Origin: DATARH01 sp963705325
Lineage (GTDB): Bacteria; Pseudomonadota; Alphaproteobacteria; ATCC43930; CGMCC-115725
DNA: 64,000 nucleotides
Assembly: GCA_963705325.1 (NCBI GenBank)
Contig: OY970069.1
Span: 1,302,001-1,366,000, forward strand
Reading direction: 5' to 3'
Position numbers and translations under genes: made by a program. A model generated the notes under the pieces. It did no database searches and was not told where the DNA came from. It worked only from the letters and a program-made list of their open reading frames with translations. The stretch's first letter is position 1. The number at the start of each line of letters is the position of its first letter. Below are positions 31,832 through 41,148 of the stretch, piece after piece.

Positions 31832-34596
31832 TGAGCGATCCGATCCGATTTATCCTCGACGGTACCGAGGTCGAGGCGCAGCCGGGCGAGACGATCTGGC
31901 AGGTGGCGAACCGGCTCGGCACCGAGATCCCGCATCTCTGCTGGCTGCCGAAGCCTGGCTATCGCGCCGACGGCAATTGCCGCGCCTGCATGGTCGAGAT
32001 CGAGGGCGAGCGGGTGCTGGCGGCCTCGTGTATCAGAAAGCCGAGTTCCGGCATGAAGGTCCACTCGGCGAGCGAGCGCGCCAAGTTCTCGCGCCAGATG
32101 GTGTTCGAGCTGTTGATCGGCGACCAGCCCAAACGCGAGGTCGCGCACGACCCCAACTCTTCGTTCTGGCAATGGGCCGACAGACTCGATGTCGCGCATA
32201 GTCGCTTCCCCGGGCGCGTCACTCCGGCGCCCGATCGCAGCCATGTGGCGATGGCGGTGCAGCTCGACGCCTGCATTCAGTGCAATCTCTGCGTCCGCGC
32301 CTGTCGCGAGGTCCAGGTCAACGACGTGTGGGGCATGGCGGGCCGCGGCTGGCACGAAAAGGTCGTGCTCGATTTCGACGATCCGATGGGCATCTCGACC
32401 TGCGTCGCCTGCGGCGAGTGCGTCCAGGCGTGTCCGACCGGCGCGTTGATGCCGGCGACCCAGGTCGACGAGAATGGCGTCTTCACCAACGCGCCCGACC
32501 GCACAGTGGACAGCGTCTGCCCGTATTGCGGCGTCGGCTGTCAGCTCACCTATCAGATCAAGGACAATCATATCGTCGCGGTGACCGGCAAGGATGGGCC
32601 GGCCAACCACAACCGGCTTTGCGTCAAGGGTCGGTTCGGCTTCGACTATGTCCACCACCCCGACCGGCTCACCGAGCCGCTGATCCGCAAAGACGGCGTC
32701 TCCAAGCACGACACCGATATCGATCCGGCCAACCCCTACACGCATTTCCGCAAGGCGAGTTGGGAAGAGGCGCTCGACCGCGCCGCGCTCGGGCTGCTCA
32801 AAATCCGTGATCGTGACGGACGGCGCGCGCTGGCCGGGTTCGGCTCGGCCAAGGGCTCGAATGAAGAGGCCTACCTCTTCCAGAAGCTGGTGCGCACCGG
32901 GTTTGGCAGCAACAACGTCGACCACTGCACCCGACTGTGCCACGCCTCGTCGGTGGCGGCGCTGATGGAGGGGATCGGTTCGGGCGCGGTGACCGCGCCG
33001 TTTACCGCCGCAGAGGACGCCGATGTCATCATCGTCATCGGCGCACGGCCGACCGAAAACCATCCGGTGGCGGCCACCTTCTTCAAGCAGGCCGCCAAAC
33101 GCGGCGCCCAGGTCTTCGTCATGGACCCACGCGGCCATTCGCTGGTGCGGTATGCGGCGCAGACGCTGAAGTTTACCCCCGGGCGCGACGTGGCGATGCT
33201 CAACGCCTTCCTCCACACAATCATCGAGGAGGGCCTCACCGACCGGCAGTACATCCAGGCGCACACCGAGGATTACGAGAAGCTGCGCGAGCACATCAAG
33301 GATTACAGCCCGGAGAAGATGGCACCGATCTGCGGGATCGACGCCGCGACCTTGCGCCATGTCGCACGCGAATACGCGCGGGCCGAGCATGCGATCATCT
33401 TCTGGGGCATGGGCATCTCGCAGCACACCCATGGCACCGATAACGCGCGCTGCCTGATCGCGCTGGCGATGGTGACCGGGCAGGTCGGCCGGCCAGGCAC
33501 CGGACTGCATCCGCTGCGCGGCCAGAACAACGTCCAGGGCGCGTCTGACGCGGGCCTGATCCCGATGGTCTATCCCGACTATCAATCGGTCGCCAAGCCG
33601 GAGGTTCGCGAGAAGTTCGAGGCGTTGTGGCACACCGCGCTCGACGACAAGCCGGGTCTCACCGTCGTCGAGATCATGGACGCAGTGCACCGGGACGAGA
33701 TCAAGGGCATGTACATCATGGGCGAGAACCCGGCGATGTCCGATCCCGATGTCGAACACGCTCGCGAGGCGCTGGCCCATCTCGAACATCTCGTGGTGCA
33801 AGACATCTTCCTCACCGAGACCGCGAAATACGCCGATGTCATCCTGCCGGCCTCGGCCTGGCCGGAAAAGGACGGCACCGTCTCCAACACCAACCGCCAG
33901 GTGCAAATGGGCCGCGCCGCGCTGCCGCTACCCGGCAACGCCCGGCTCGATTTGATGACGATCCAGGAGATAGCCCGGCGCATGGGGCTCGACTGGCGCT
34001 ATGAGGGGCCGGCCGACGTCTTCGCCGAGATGAAGCTGGCGATGCCGTCGCTCGATAACATCACCTGGGAGCGCCTGCTGCGCGAGGACTCGGTTACCTA
34101 TCCGTGCGATGCCGAGGACAAGCCCGGCAACGAGATTGTCTTCGGGGACGGTTTCCCGACCGCTTCGGGCCGCGCCAAGCTGGTGCCGGCGGCGATCATT
34201 CCGCCCGCTGAAGAGCCCGACGCCGAATACCCGCTGGTGCTGACCACCGGCCGCCAGCTCGAGCACTGGCATACCGGCGCGATGACGCGGCGCGCCACGG
34301 TGCTCGACGAAATCGAACCGGAGGCGGTGGCGAGCCTCGCGCCCAGCGAGCTGCGCCGGCTTGGCGTTGTCGCCGGCGACATCGTCAAGGTGACGACGCG
34401 GCGCGGGCATATCGAGCTGAAGGCGCGCGCCGACAGCAATGTTGCGCCGGGCATGGTGTTCATCCCGTTCTGTTATGCCGAGGCCGCCGCCAATGTTCTG
34501 ACCAACCCGCAGCTCGACCCATTCGGCAAAATCCCCGAGTTCAAGTACTGCGCCGCCAAGGTCGAGCCAGCCGGCGTCAAGGCAGCGGCGGAATAA
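31831..34596 (+). CDS. fdh1A: Formate dehydrogenase alpha subunit (Mo/W-bis-MGD, Cys type)
   Basis: A 921-residue catalytic subunit. Order: [2Fe-2S] ferredoxin domain (CWLPKPGYRADGNCRACMVE), two [4Fe-4S] clusters (CIQCNLCVRAC, CVACGECVQACPTG), the cofactor-domain cluster CPYCGVGCQL, and the catalytic site DHCTRLCHASSVAAL with Cys (about C370) in the selenocysteine position. The molybdopterin-binding C-terminus includes TTGRQLEHWHTGAMTRR. It oxidises formate to CO2. Whether it uses Mo or W cannot be read from sequence; the closest architecture (FDH1) is a tungsten enzyme. No fdhD or fdsC chaperone gene is adjacent. Confidence 0.96.
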   Translation: MSDPIRFILDGTEVEAQPGETIWQVANRLGTEIPHLCWLPKPGYRADGNCRACMVEIEGERVLAASCIRKPSSGMKVHSASERAKFSRQMVFELLIGDQPKREVAHDPNSSFWQWADRLDVAHSRFPGRVTPAPDRSHVAMAVQLDACIQCNLCVRACREVQVNDVWGMAGRGWHEKVVLDFDDPMGISTCVACGECVQACPTGALMPATQVDENGVFTNAPDRTVDSVCPYCGVGCQLTYQIKDNHIVAVTGKDGPANHNRLCVKGRFGFDYVHHPDRLTEPLIRKDGVSKHDTDIDPANPYTHFRKASWEEALDRAALGLLKIRDRDGRRALAGFGSAKGSNEEAYLFQKLVRTGFGSNNVDHCTRLCHASSVAALMEGIGSGAVTAPFTAAEDADVIIVIGARPTENHPVAATFFKQAAKRGAQVFVMDPRGHSLVRYAAQTLKFTPGRDVAMLNAFLHTIIEEGLTDRQYIQAHTEDYEKLREHIKDYSPEKMAPICGIDAATLRHVAREYARAEHAIIFWGMGISQHTHGTDNARCLIALAMVTGQVGRPGTGLHPLRGQNNVQGASDAGLIPMVYPDYQSVAKPEVREKFEALWHTALDDKPGLTVVEIMDAVHRDEIKGMYIMGENPAMSDPDVEHAREALAHLEHLVVQDIFLTETAKYADVILPASAWPEKDGTVSNTNRQVQMGRAALPLPGNARLDLMTIQEIARRMGLDWRYEGPADVFAEMKLAMPSLDNITWERLLREDSVTYPCDAEDKPGNEIVFGDGFPTASGRAKLVPAAIIPPAEEPDAEYPLVLTTGRQLEHWHTGAMTRRATVLDEIEPEAVASLAPSELRRLGVVAGDIVKVTTRRGHIELKARADSNVAPGMVFIPFCYAEAAANVLTNPQLDPFGKIPEFKYCAAKVEPAGVKAAAE

Positions 34597-34619
34597 CTCG
34601 CCGGCTTCTCATAGCCGTA

Positions 34620-35045
34620 GTGCTCTCAGCGCTCGCCGGTTGCGCGGCATCGCCGGGGCAGCAACAGCCGTCGCCGCCCTCCGCGCCTGCTCCATACCAG
34701 TGCCTGCTTCCCGGCGAGCAGCGCATGCTCGTCGCCGAACTGTTCTTTGGCCGCAAGATCAAGGGTGGCGGCTTCGTGAGCGATGCTGAGTGGTCGCGCT
34801 TCGCCGCCGAGATCGTGACGCCGAATTTTCCCGATGGGTTCACCGCCTTTGACGCTGACGGCCAATGGCGCAACCCGCAGACCAGCCAGATCGCGCATGA
34901 CCCGACCAAGGTGCTGACCGTCGCGGTCAAGCGATCGCCGGAGCTTGCCGGGCGGTTGCAGGCGGTGACCGACGCTTATAAGACGCGGTTCAGGCAGCAA
35001 TCGGTCGGGATCATCACGCGCGACTCGTGCGCCAATTTCGAGTAG
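34620..35045 (+). CDS. DUF3574 domain-containing lipoprotein
   Basis: A small secreted protein with a lipobox LSALAGC and a DUF3574-like domain: ELFFGRKIKGGG, VSDAEWSRFAAEIVTPNFPDGFT and DADGQWRNPQ. Function unknown. The first canonical start, GTG at 34620, leaves only seven residues before the lipid-attached Cys, too few for a signal peptide. Reading back to the ATA at 34593 gives ITRRLLIAVVLSALAGC, a perfect lipoprotein signal. That ATA overlaps the alpha-subunit stop as ATAA, just where an ATGA overlap would be expected. Confidence 0.75.
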   Translation: MLSALAGCAASPGQQQPSPPSAPAPYQCLLPGEQRMLVAELFFGRKIKGGGFVSDAEWSRFAAEIVTPNFPDGFTAFDADGQWRNPQTSQIAHDPTKVLTVAVKRSPELAGRLQAVTDAYKTRFRQQSVGIITRDSCANFE

Positions 35046-35054
35046 GCCTGCGCG

Positions 35055-36056
35055 ATGCCGCTCGCCCCTGGCCTCGCCCTTGTCACCGGCGCGACCGGTT
35101 TTGTCGGCGCCGCAGTGGCGCGCGCGCTGCTCGCCACCGGGCACGAAGTGCGGGTGCTGGCACGGCCGAACAGCGATCGACGCAACCTCGCCGGCCTTGA
35201 GGTCACGGTCGCCGAAGGGTCGCTCGAAGACGGCGCCTCGCTTGCCGCCGCCGTTTCCGGCTGCCGGTATCTGTTCCATGTTGCGGCTGACTACCGGCTG
35301 TGGGTGCCCGACCCCGAAGCGATGTTTCGCGCCAATGTCGAGGGCACGAGGGCGCTAATGGAGGCGGCGCTCGCCGCCGGGGTGGAGCGCATCGTCTACA
35401 CCAGCAGCGTCGCCACCTTGGGCCTCGACAAGGACGGGATCGCCGACGAAACCACGCCGAGCGGCGAAGGCGACATGATCGGCCCTTACAAGCGCTCAAA
35501 ATTCCTCGCCGAGCAGGTCGTGCACGAACTCGTCGCCGAGCGCGGCCTACCGGCGGTGATCGTCAACCCGTCGACCCCGATCGGGCCCGGCGACGTCAAA
35601 CCGACACCGACCGGCCGAATCATTGTCGAGGCGGCGAAGGGCAAGATGCCGGGCTATGTCGATACCGGGCTCAACATTGTCCATGTCGACGATGTTGCCG
35701 CTGGGCAGCTACTCGCGGCTGAGCGCGGCAAGGTCGGCGAGCGCTACATCCTCGGCGGCGAGAACATGTCGCTCGCGCAAATTCTGACCGACGTCGCCAG
35801 CGTCGTCGGGCGGCGGCCGCCGTCGCTCAAAATCCCCTACGCGGTGGTGCTGCCGATCGCTGCCGGCGCCGAGTTGATGGCGCGGATTACCGGGCGCGAG
35901 CCGTTCGCCAGCTTGGACGGGGTGCGCATGTCGCGTAAGAAGATGTATTTCAGTTCGGCGAAGGCGATGCGCGAGCTGGGTTATGCTCCACGCCCGGCGA
36001 AGGACGCGATCGCCGAAGCCATCGACTGGTTCGAGGCCAACGGATATTTGCAATGA
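35055..36056 (+). CDS. hpnA: Hopanoid-associated sugar epimerase HpnA
   Basis: A 333-residue extended SDR with NAD motif VTGATGFVGAAVARALL, FHVAADYRLWVPDPEAM (specific to HpnA), VYTSSVATLG, and the YxxxK site as YKRSK. HpnA is always found in hopanoid clusters and is believed to modify a sugar or side-chain intermediate; the reaction is unproven. It starts the forward hopanoid operon, and its stop overlaps the hpnC ATG by four bases. Confidence 0.93.
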   Translation: MPLAPGLALVTGATGFVGAAVARALLATGHEVRVLARPNSDRRNLAGLEVTVAEGSLEDGASLAAAVSGCRYLFHVAADYRLWVPDPEAMFRANVEGTRALMEAALAAGVERIVYTSSVATLGLDKDGIADETTPSGEGDMIGPYKRSKFLAEQVVHELVAERGLPAVIVNPSTPIGPGDVKPTPTGRIIVEAAKGKMPGYVDTGLNIVHVDDVAAGQLLAAERGKVGERYILGGENMSLAQILTDVASVVGRRPPSLKIPYAVVLPIAAGAELMARITGREPFASLDGVRMSRKKMYFSSAKAMRELGYAPRPAKDAIAEAIDWFEANGYLQ

Positions 36057-36934
36057 CTGCGCTGGCCAGCGATGCCCACCCCGCCGCCCCGGCGGTCGAG
36101 ACGCCGTCGGGCAAGGGACGCGGCGACGAGAATTTTCCGGTCGGATCGTTCCTGATCCGCAAGGATTTGCGCCCGCATGTCCATGCCTTCTACCGCTTCG
36201 CGCGCAACGCCGACGACATCGCCGACAACCCGGAGCTGTCGGCCGATGACAAGGTGCGGCGGCTCGTCCGGATGGGCGAAATTCTTGACGGGGCTGCAGG
36301 CGACGACAGCCCGGCGGCGAGCGCGATGCGGCGCAGCCTCGCCGAAACAGGAACGACCGCACAGCATTGCCATGACGTGCTGTGCGCGTTCACCCTCGAC
36401 GCGACCAAACTGCGGTATCGCGATTGGGACGATCTGATGGAGTATTGCCGCTATTCGGCCTCGCCGGTCGGGCGGCAATTGCTCGATCTGCACGGCGAGA
36501 GCCGCGACACCTGGCCACCCTCGGACGCGCTGTGCTCGGCGCTCCAGGTGCTCAATCATCTGCAGGACTGCGCTGAGGATTACCGCAACCTCGACCGAGT
36601 CTACCTGCCGCTCGACCTGATGGGCGAGGCGGGGATCGGGGTCGACGCGCTGGCCGCGCCAGCGTCGAGCCCGGGCTTGCGACGGGTCATCGACAGACTA
36701 TTAGATTCAACCGATCGGTTGATCGTTTCCGCAGGTGAGCTACCAGGCCGGGTCGTGGCGCGCGGGTTACGTTGGGAATCGGCGACGATCATCGATCTGG
36801 CGCGACGGTTGGCGCGACGGCTGCGGCGCGGCGACCCATTGGCGGTGCGGGTCGCGCTCAGCAAGGGGGACTTCGCGGCGGCGCTTCTCACCGGCATCGT
36901 TGGCGGCCGCCGACAACGGTCCATCCCGCGGTGA
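36053..36934 (+). CDS. hpnC: Hydroxysqualene synthase HpnC
   Basis: A 293-residue all-helical trans-isoprenyl diphosphate synthase family enzyme. The first aspartate-rich motif is YRFARNADDIADN and the second is LNHLQDCAEDYRNLDR. With HpnD and HpnE it makes squalene from farnesyl diphosphate; HpnC turns presqualene diphosphate into hydroxysqualene. The N-terminus has a 25-residue polar extension. Start and stop overlap hpnA and hpnD (ATGA, GTGA). Confidence 0.94.
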   Translation: MTALASDAHPAAPAVETPSGKGRGDENFPVGSFLIRKDLRPHVHAFYRFARNADDIADNPELSADDKVRRLVRMGEILDGAAGDDSPAASAMRRSLAETGTTAQHCHDVLCAFTLDATKLRYRDWDDLMEYCRYSASPVGRQLLDLHGESRDTWPPSDALCSALQVLNHLQDCAEDYRNLDRVYLPLDLMGEAGIGVDALAAPASSPGLRRVIDRLLDSTDRLIVSAGELPGRVVARGLRWESATIIDLARRLARRLRRGDPLAVRVALSKGDFAAALLTGIVGGRRQRSIPR

Positions 36935-37806
36935 CCGGCGCGGTGCTGGATAGCGTCGGGGCGATCCCCGACGACGCCGTGCTGCGCGAGACCATCCGCC
37001 GGCGGGTCGAGGCGGCGGGCACTTCGTTCTATTGGGCGATGCGCCTCCTGCCGCGGGAGCGCCGCGACGGGATGTACGCGGTCTACGCTTTTTGCCGCGA
37101 GGTCGACGACATAGCCGATGACTGGCCGGCGACCGAACGCGCTAAGGGGCTGGCCGATTGGCGCGAGGAGATCGAAGCGATCTATGCCGGGCGCCCGCGC
37201 CATCTGATCGCCCGCGCCCTCGTCGCGCCTGTCGTGCGATTCAAGCTGCGCAAGGGTGATTTCCTCGACATTGTCGCCGGGATGGAGATGGACGCGGGTG
37301 AGGACATCCGCGCGCCCAATCTTGCGACCCTCGACCTCTATTGCGCTCGTGTCGCGGGCGCGGTCGGGCATCTTTCTGTGCATGTCTTTGGCGATCCAAG
37401 CCCGGCGGCGCACCGTGTCGCCGATGCGCTTGGCCGCGCGTTACAGCTCACCAACATCCTGCGCGACCTCGACGAAGATGCACGCCGTGGCCGGCTCTAT
37501 CTGCCGCGCGAGTTGCTCGACCGGCATGGCATCCGCGACGCCGATCCAGCGCGGGCTCTGCGCCATCCGGCGCTGCCATCCGTGTGCCGCGACCTCGCCG
37601 ACATCGCGCTCGGCCATTTCGACGCCGCGGAGCGGACGATGGCCGAATGTTCGCGACGGGCGATGCGACCGGCGGCGACGATGGGCGCGTTCTATCGCGC
37701 GATGCTTGAGGCGATGCTGCGCGATGGTTGGCGCAACCCGGCGGCGCGGGTCAGCTTATCGAAAGGCCGGAAGTTGTGGCTAGTGCTGCGCCACGCGCTG
37801 ATATGA
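36931..37806 (+). CDS. hpnD: Presqualene diphosphate synthase HpnD
   Basis: A 291-residue squalene/phytoene synthase family protein. SFYWAMRLLPRERRDGMYAVYAFCREVDDIADD carries the first Asp motif and LTNILRDLDEDARRGRLYLP the second. It condenses two farnesyl diphosphates to presqualene diphosphate. I start at the GTG at 36931, which overlaps the hpnC stop; the earlier in-frame reading inside hpnC has no support. The stop overlaps hpnE. Confidence 0.94.
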   Translation: MTGAVLDSVGAIPDDAVLRETIRRRVEAAGTSFYWAMRLLPRERRDGMYAVYAFCREVDDIADDWPATERAKGLADWREEIEAIYAGRPRHLIARALVAPVVRFKLRKGDFLDIVAGMEMDAGEDIRAPNLATLDLYCARVAGAVGHLSVHVFGDPSPAAHRVADALGRALQLTNILRDLDEDARRGRLYLPRELLDRHGIRDADPARALRHPALPSVCRDLADIALGHFDAAERTMAECSRRAMRPAATMGAFYRAMLEAMLRDGWRNPAARVSLSKGRKLWLVLRHALI

Positions 37807-39200
37807 GCCGGGTCCATGTGATCGGCGCGGGGTTGGCCGGCCTCGCTGCCGCGGTGGCGCTGACAAAGGCGGGCCGGCGGGCGGTGCTCTATGAGGGCGC
37901 CGAGCACGCCGGGGGACGTTGCCGCTCCTATTTCGACAGCGAGCTAGGGGTTTGCCTCGACAACGGCAATCATTTGCTGCTGTCAGGCAATCGTTCGGCC
38001 CGGGCGTATATCGAGATGACCGGCGCCCGCGAAACGTTCGAACCACCGGGCGAGGCGGCGATCCCGTTTGTCGACCTGGCGAGCGGCGAGCGCTGGACGC
38101 TGCGGCCCAATCGCGGCGTATTGCCATGGTGGATATTCCGCAAGGATCGCCGGGCGCCAGACAGCCGCGCGCGGGATTATCTAGCCGCGCTTCGGCTGCG
38201 GGGCGCGGATAACGAGGACACGATCGTTGGTCGGCTGAACGCAAAGGCATCGCTGTTCCGGCGGTTATGGGAGCCGGTCGCGGTGGCCGCGCTCAACACC
38301 AGCGCCGAGGCGGGATCGGCGCGCCTGTTCTGGCGCATCCTGCGCGAGACCTTAGGGCGCGGAGCCGAGGCGTGCCGCCCGCTCTTGCCGCGCGAGGGCT
38401 TGTCGGAGAGCTTTATCGATCCCGCCTTGGCGACTCTGCGCGCCGGCGGCGCGGAAATTCGCTTTGGCGCGCGGCTGCGTGCGATTGAGTGCAGCGGCGC
38501 ACAGATCAGCAGGTTGAACTTCGACGGTGGGACCGTAACCCTTGAAGCGGGCGACGAAGTAGTCCTGGCGGTGCCGGCCGCAATCGCGGCGCGGCTAGTA
38601 CCGGACCTTGTCGTGCCTGACGACCACGCGCCGATCGTCAACGCGCATTACCGGGTCGAGCCGGTCGCCGGCATGCTGCTCTTCGCCGGCCTCGTCGGCG
38701 GCACCGCCGAGTGGGTATTCAAAAAGCGCGGCGTCATCTCGGTGACGGTGAGCGCCGCCGACCGGATTGTTGACCGCCACGCGGACGAGTTGGCTAATCT
38801 CCTTTGGCGCGACGTCGCCGCCGCCTTCGACCTGCCGGCGTGGCCGGTGCCGCCCGCGCGCATCGTCAAGGAACGGCGCGCGACGTTCCGCGCGACTCCG
38901 GCGCAATTGCGCCGCCGCCCGCCGACCCGGACGCGCTGGAACAACCTTCGCCTGGCGGGCGATTATGTCGATACCGGCTTGCCGGCCACGATCGAAGGCG
39001 CTATTCGCTCCGGCCTTGCCGCGGCCGAGGCGGTCCTCCGGTCGCCCGGCACGCGCAGCTCGAACCAGCAGCCGAGCCCCTATGGCGCAGAGCGGAGCGA
39101 TGACGGCGGAACAATTGCCGATCAGCAAGACCCTGCCATCACACGCGCTCGATACCGCGATCGAGCGCGCCACCGACTGGCTGTTGACGCGCCAGCATGA
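37803..39200 (+). CDS. hpnE: Hydroxysqualene dehydroxylase HpnE
   Basis: An FAD-dependent amine-oxidase-fold enzyme, 465 residues, reducing hydroxysqualene to squalene. FAD motif HVIGAGLAGLAAAVALTKAG, then GGRCRS and the closing flavin site NLRLAGDYVDTGLPATIEGAIRSGLAAAEAVL. Proteins of this family normally end just after that motif (about residue 415). Here the frame continues about 50 residues of low-quality, Arg-rich sequence and overlaps the shc gene by 101 bases, suggesting loss of the original stop codon. Confidence 0.93.
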   Translation: MSRVHVIGAGLAGLAAAVALTKAGRRAVLYEGAEHAGGRCRSYFDSELGVCLDNGNHLLLSGNRSARAYIEMTGARETFEPPGEAAIPFVDLASGERWTLRPNRGVLPWWIFRKDRRAPDSRARDYLAALRLRGADNEDTIVGRLNAKASLFRRLWEPVAVAALNTSAEAGSARLFWRILRETLGRGAEACRPLLPREGLSESFIDPALATLRAGGAEIRFGARLRAIECSGAQISRLNFDGGTVTLEAGDEVVLAVPAAIAARLVPDLVVPDDHAPIVNAHYRVEPVAGMLLFAGLVGGTAEWVFKKRGVISVTVSAADRIVDRHADELANLLWRDVAAAFDLPAWPVPPARIVKERRATFRATPAQLRRRPPTRTRWNNLRLAGDYVDTGLPATIEGAIRSGLAAAEAVLRSPGTRSSNQQPSPYGAERSDDGGTIADQQDPAITRARYRDRARHRLAVDAPA

Positions 39201-41043
39201 GGACGGTCACTGGCTGTTCGAGCTGGAGGCCGACGCGACGATCCCCGCCGAATACATCCTGCTGCAGCATTACCTCGGCACGATCGACGGCGATCTTGAG
39301 CAAAAGATCGCCCGTTATCTACGTGCGACGCAGGGCGAGCACGGCGGCTGGCCACTGTTCGAGGGCGGCGCATTCGACCTCAGCGCTTCGGTCAAAGCCT
39401 ATTTCGCGCTGAAGGCGGTCGGCGACGCGGCAGACGCGCCTCACATGGCGCGCGCACGCGCAGCGATTCTGGCGCGCGGCGGTGCGGCGCGCACCAATGT
39501 CTTCACCCGTATCCTCCTGGCCTTGTGGGGCGAAGTGCCCTGGCGCGCGGTGCCGGTCATGCCGGTCGAGATCATGCTGCTGCCGCGCTGGTTTCCCTTT
39601 CACATCGACAAGATTTCGTACTGGTCGCGCACGGTTGTGGTGCCGCTGCTGGTGTTGATGGCCAAGCGACCGCGCGCCCTCAACCCGCGCGGCGTGTCGA
39701 TCGCCGAGCTTTTCGTCGCGCCGCCGGAGGGCGTGCGTGATTGGATTACGCCGGCGACGCCGTCGCCGTTGGCGCGGGCGTTCTCGGGGCTCGATCGGCT
39801 CCTCCGCTATCTCGAACCGACGTTTCCCCAATATCTGCGCGATCGCGCGATCGACCGCGCGGTCGATTTCGTTACCGAGCGATTGAACGGCGAGGACGGG
39901 CTCGGCGGCATCTTCCCGGCGATCGCCAACTCGCTGATGATGTATGTCGTCCTCGGTTATCCGCTCGACCATCCGCACTGCGCGACCGTGCGCTCGGCGG
40001 TGGAAAAACTGGTCGTACGGGACGGCGAGGAATTCGATTATTGCCAGCCCTGCCTGTCGCCGGTGTGGGATACGGTGCTCGCCGGCCATGCGCTGATGGA
40101 TGTCGGCGAGGCGGCCGTCCCCAAGCTCGGTCGTGCTTTCGACTGGCTTCGCCAGAAGCAGGTGCTCGATGTCGTCGGCGATTGGTCGGCGCAGCGACCG
40201 GGACTGCGCCCGGGCGGCTGGGCGTTCCAGTACGAGAACCCTTATTACCCCGACGTCGACGACACCGCCGCCGTGGGCCTCGCGCTCGACCGCTTCGATC
40301 GCGAACGTTACGGCGATGCCGTCGCTCGCGCCGCAGAGTGGATCATCGGGATGCAGAGCAAGAATGGTGGGTGGGGTTCGTTCGACGCTGACAACACGCA
40401 TTTCTACCTGAACCACATCCCTTTCGCCGATCACGGCGCGCTGCTCGACCCGCCGACGGCGGACGTTTCGGCGCGCTGTCTGGGATTTCTCGTGCAAGCG
40501 GGGTATACCGAGCATCCTGCAGTCGCCGCCGCCGTGGCGTATCTGCAGCGCGAGCAGGAGAACGACGGTAGCTGGTTCGGGCGCTGGGGCACCAACTACA
40601 TCTACGGCACGTGGTCCGTGCTTGCCGGGCTAAACGCGGCGGGGCTTGGGCCGAACGCGCCGGAAATACGCCGCGCCGTCGACTGGCTGCTCGCGCGTCA
40701 GCATGAAGATGGCGGCTGGGGCGAGAGCGGCGAGAGCTATTGGCCGGATAAGCCGCGTGGCGAGGCGCCTTACAGCACCGCCTCGCAGACAGCCTGGGCC
40801 TTGCTTGGGCTCATGGCGGCCGGCGAAGCCACGCACCCCGCGGTCCAGCGGGGCATCGATTATCTGATGGCTACCCAGAAGGCGGACGGGGGGTGGGACG
40901 AGAAATGGTACACCGCGGTCGGGTTTCCGCGCGTCTTCTACCTACGCTATCACGGCTACCGCGCTTACTTCCCGCTTTGGGCGCTGGCGCGCTTTCGCAG
41001 GCTCATGCAAGCCAACTCCCCGCGCGTCGCCTTCGGCATCTGA
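39100..41043 (+). CDS. shc: Squalene-hopene cyclase
   Basis: A 647-residue membrane-associated cyclase making hopene/hopanol from squalene (HpnF). The protonating motif DVDD is at about 385-388 (YYPDVDDTAA). Several QW repeats are visible, such as QHEDGHWLFE, GEHGGWPLF, QSKNGGWGSF, QENDGSWFGRWG and QKADGGWDEKWY. The ATG at 39100 has CGGAG upstream; ATG 39082 is an alternative. Either lies inside the 3' end of hpnE. This is the key enzyme of the region. Confidence 0.96.
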   Translation: MTAEQLPISKTLPSHALDTAIERATDWLLTRQHEDGHWLFELEADATIPAEYILLQHYLGTIDGDLEQKIARYLRATQGEHGGWPLFEGGAFDLSASVKAYFALKAVGDAADAPHMARARAAILARGGAARTNVFTRILLALWGEVPWRAVPVMPVEIMLLPRWFPFHIDKISYWSRTVVVPLLVLMAKRPRALNPRGVSIAELFVAPPEGVRDWITPATPSPLARAFSGLDRLLRYLEPTFPQYLRDRAIDRAVDFVTERLNGEDGLGGIFPAIANSLMMYVVLGYPLDHPHCATVRSAVEKLVVRDGEEFDYCQPCLSPVWDTVLAGHALMDVGEAAVPKLGRAFDWLRQKQVLDVVGDWSAQRPGLRPGGWAFQYENPYYPDVDDTAAVGLALDRFDRERYGDAVARAAEWIIGMQSKNGGWGSFDADNTHFYLNHIPFADHGALLDPPTADVSARCLGFLVQAGYTEHPAVAAAVAYLQREQENDGSWFGRWGTNYIYGTWSVLAGLNAAGLGPNAPEIRRAVDWLLARQHEDGGWGESGESYWPDKPRGEAPYSTASQTAWALLGLMAAGEATHPAVQRGIDYLMATQKADGGWDEKWYTAVGFPRVFYLRYHGYRAYFPLWALARFRRLMQANSPRVAFGI

Positions 41044-41148
41044 CCGCAGCGCATCGACGTGGTCTTGATACTGGCGGAATTTTGCAATGTCCTGTAGGGA
41101 TTAGCTTGATGCCAGCACTCCGGAGCTGGCGATGGGGAGCAGGGGTTC

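Noticed and set aside
31762..33906. A 714-codon reverse open frame
   Set aside because: It is the antisense shadow of the formate dehydrogenase alpha gene, whose iron-sulfur and cofactor motifs prove the forward frame.
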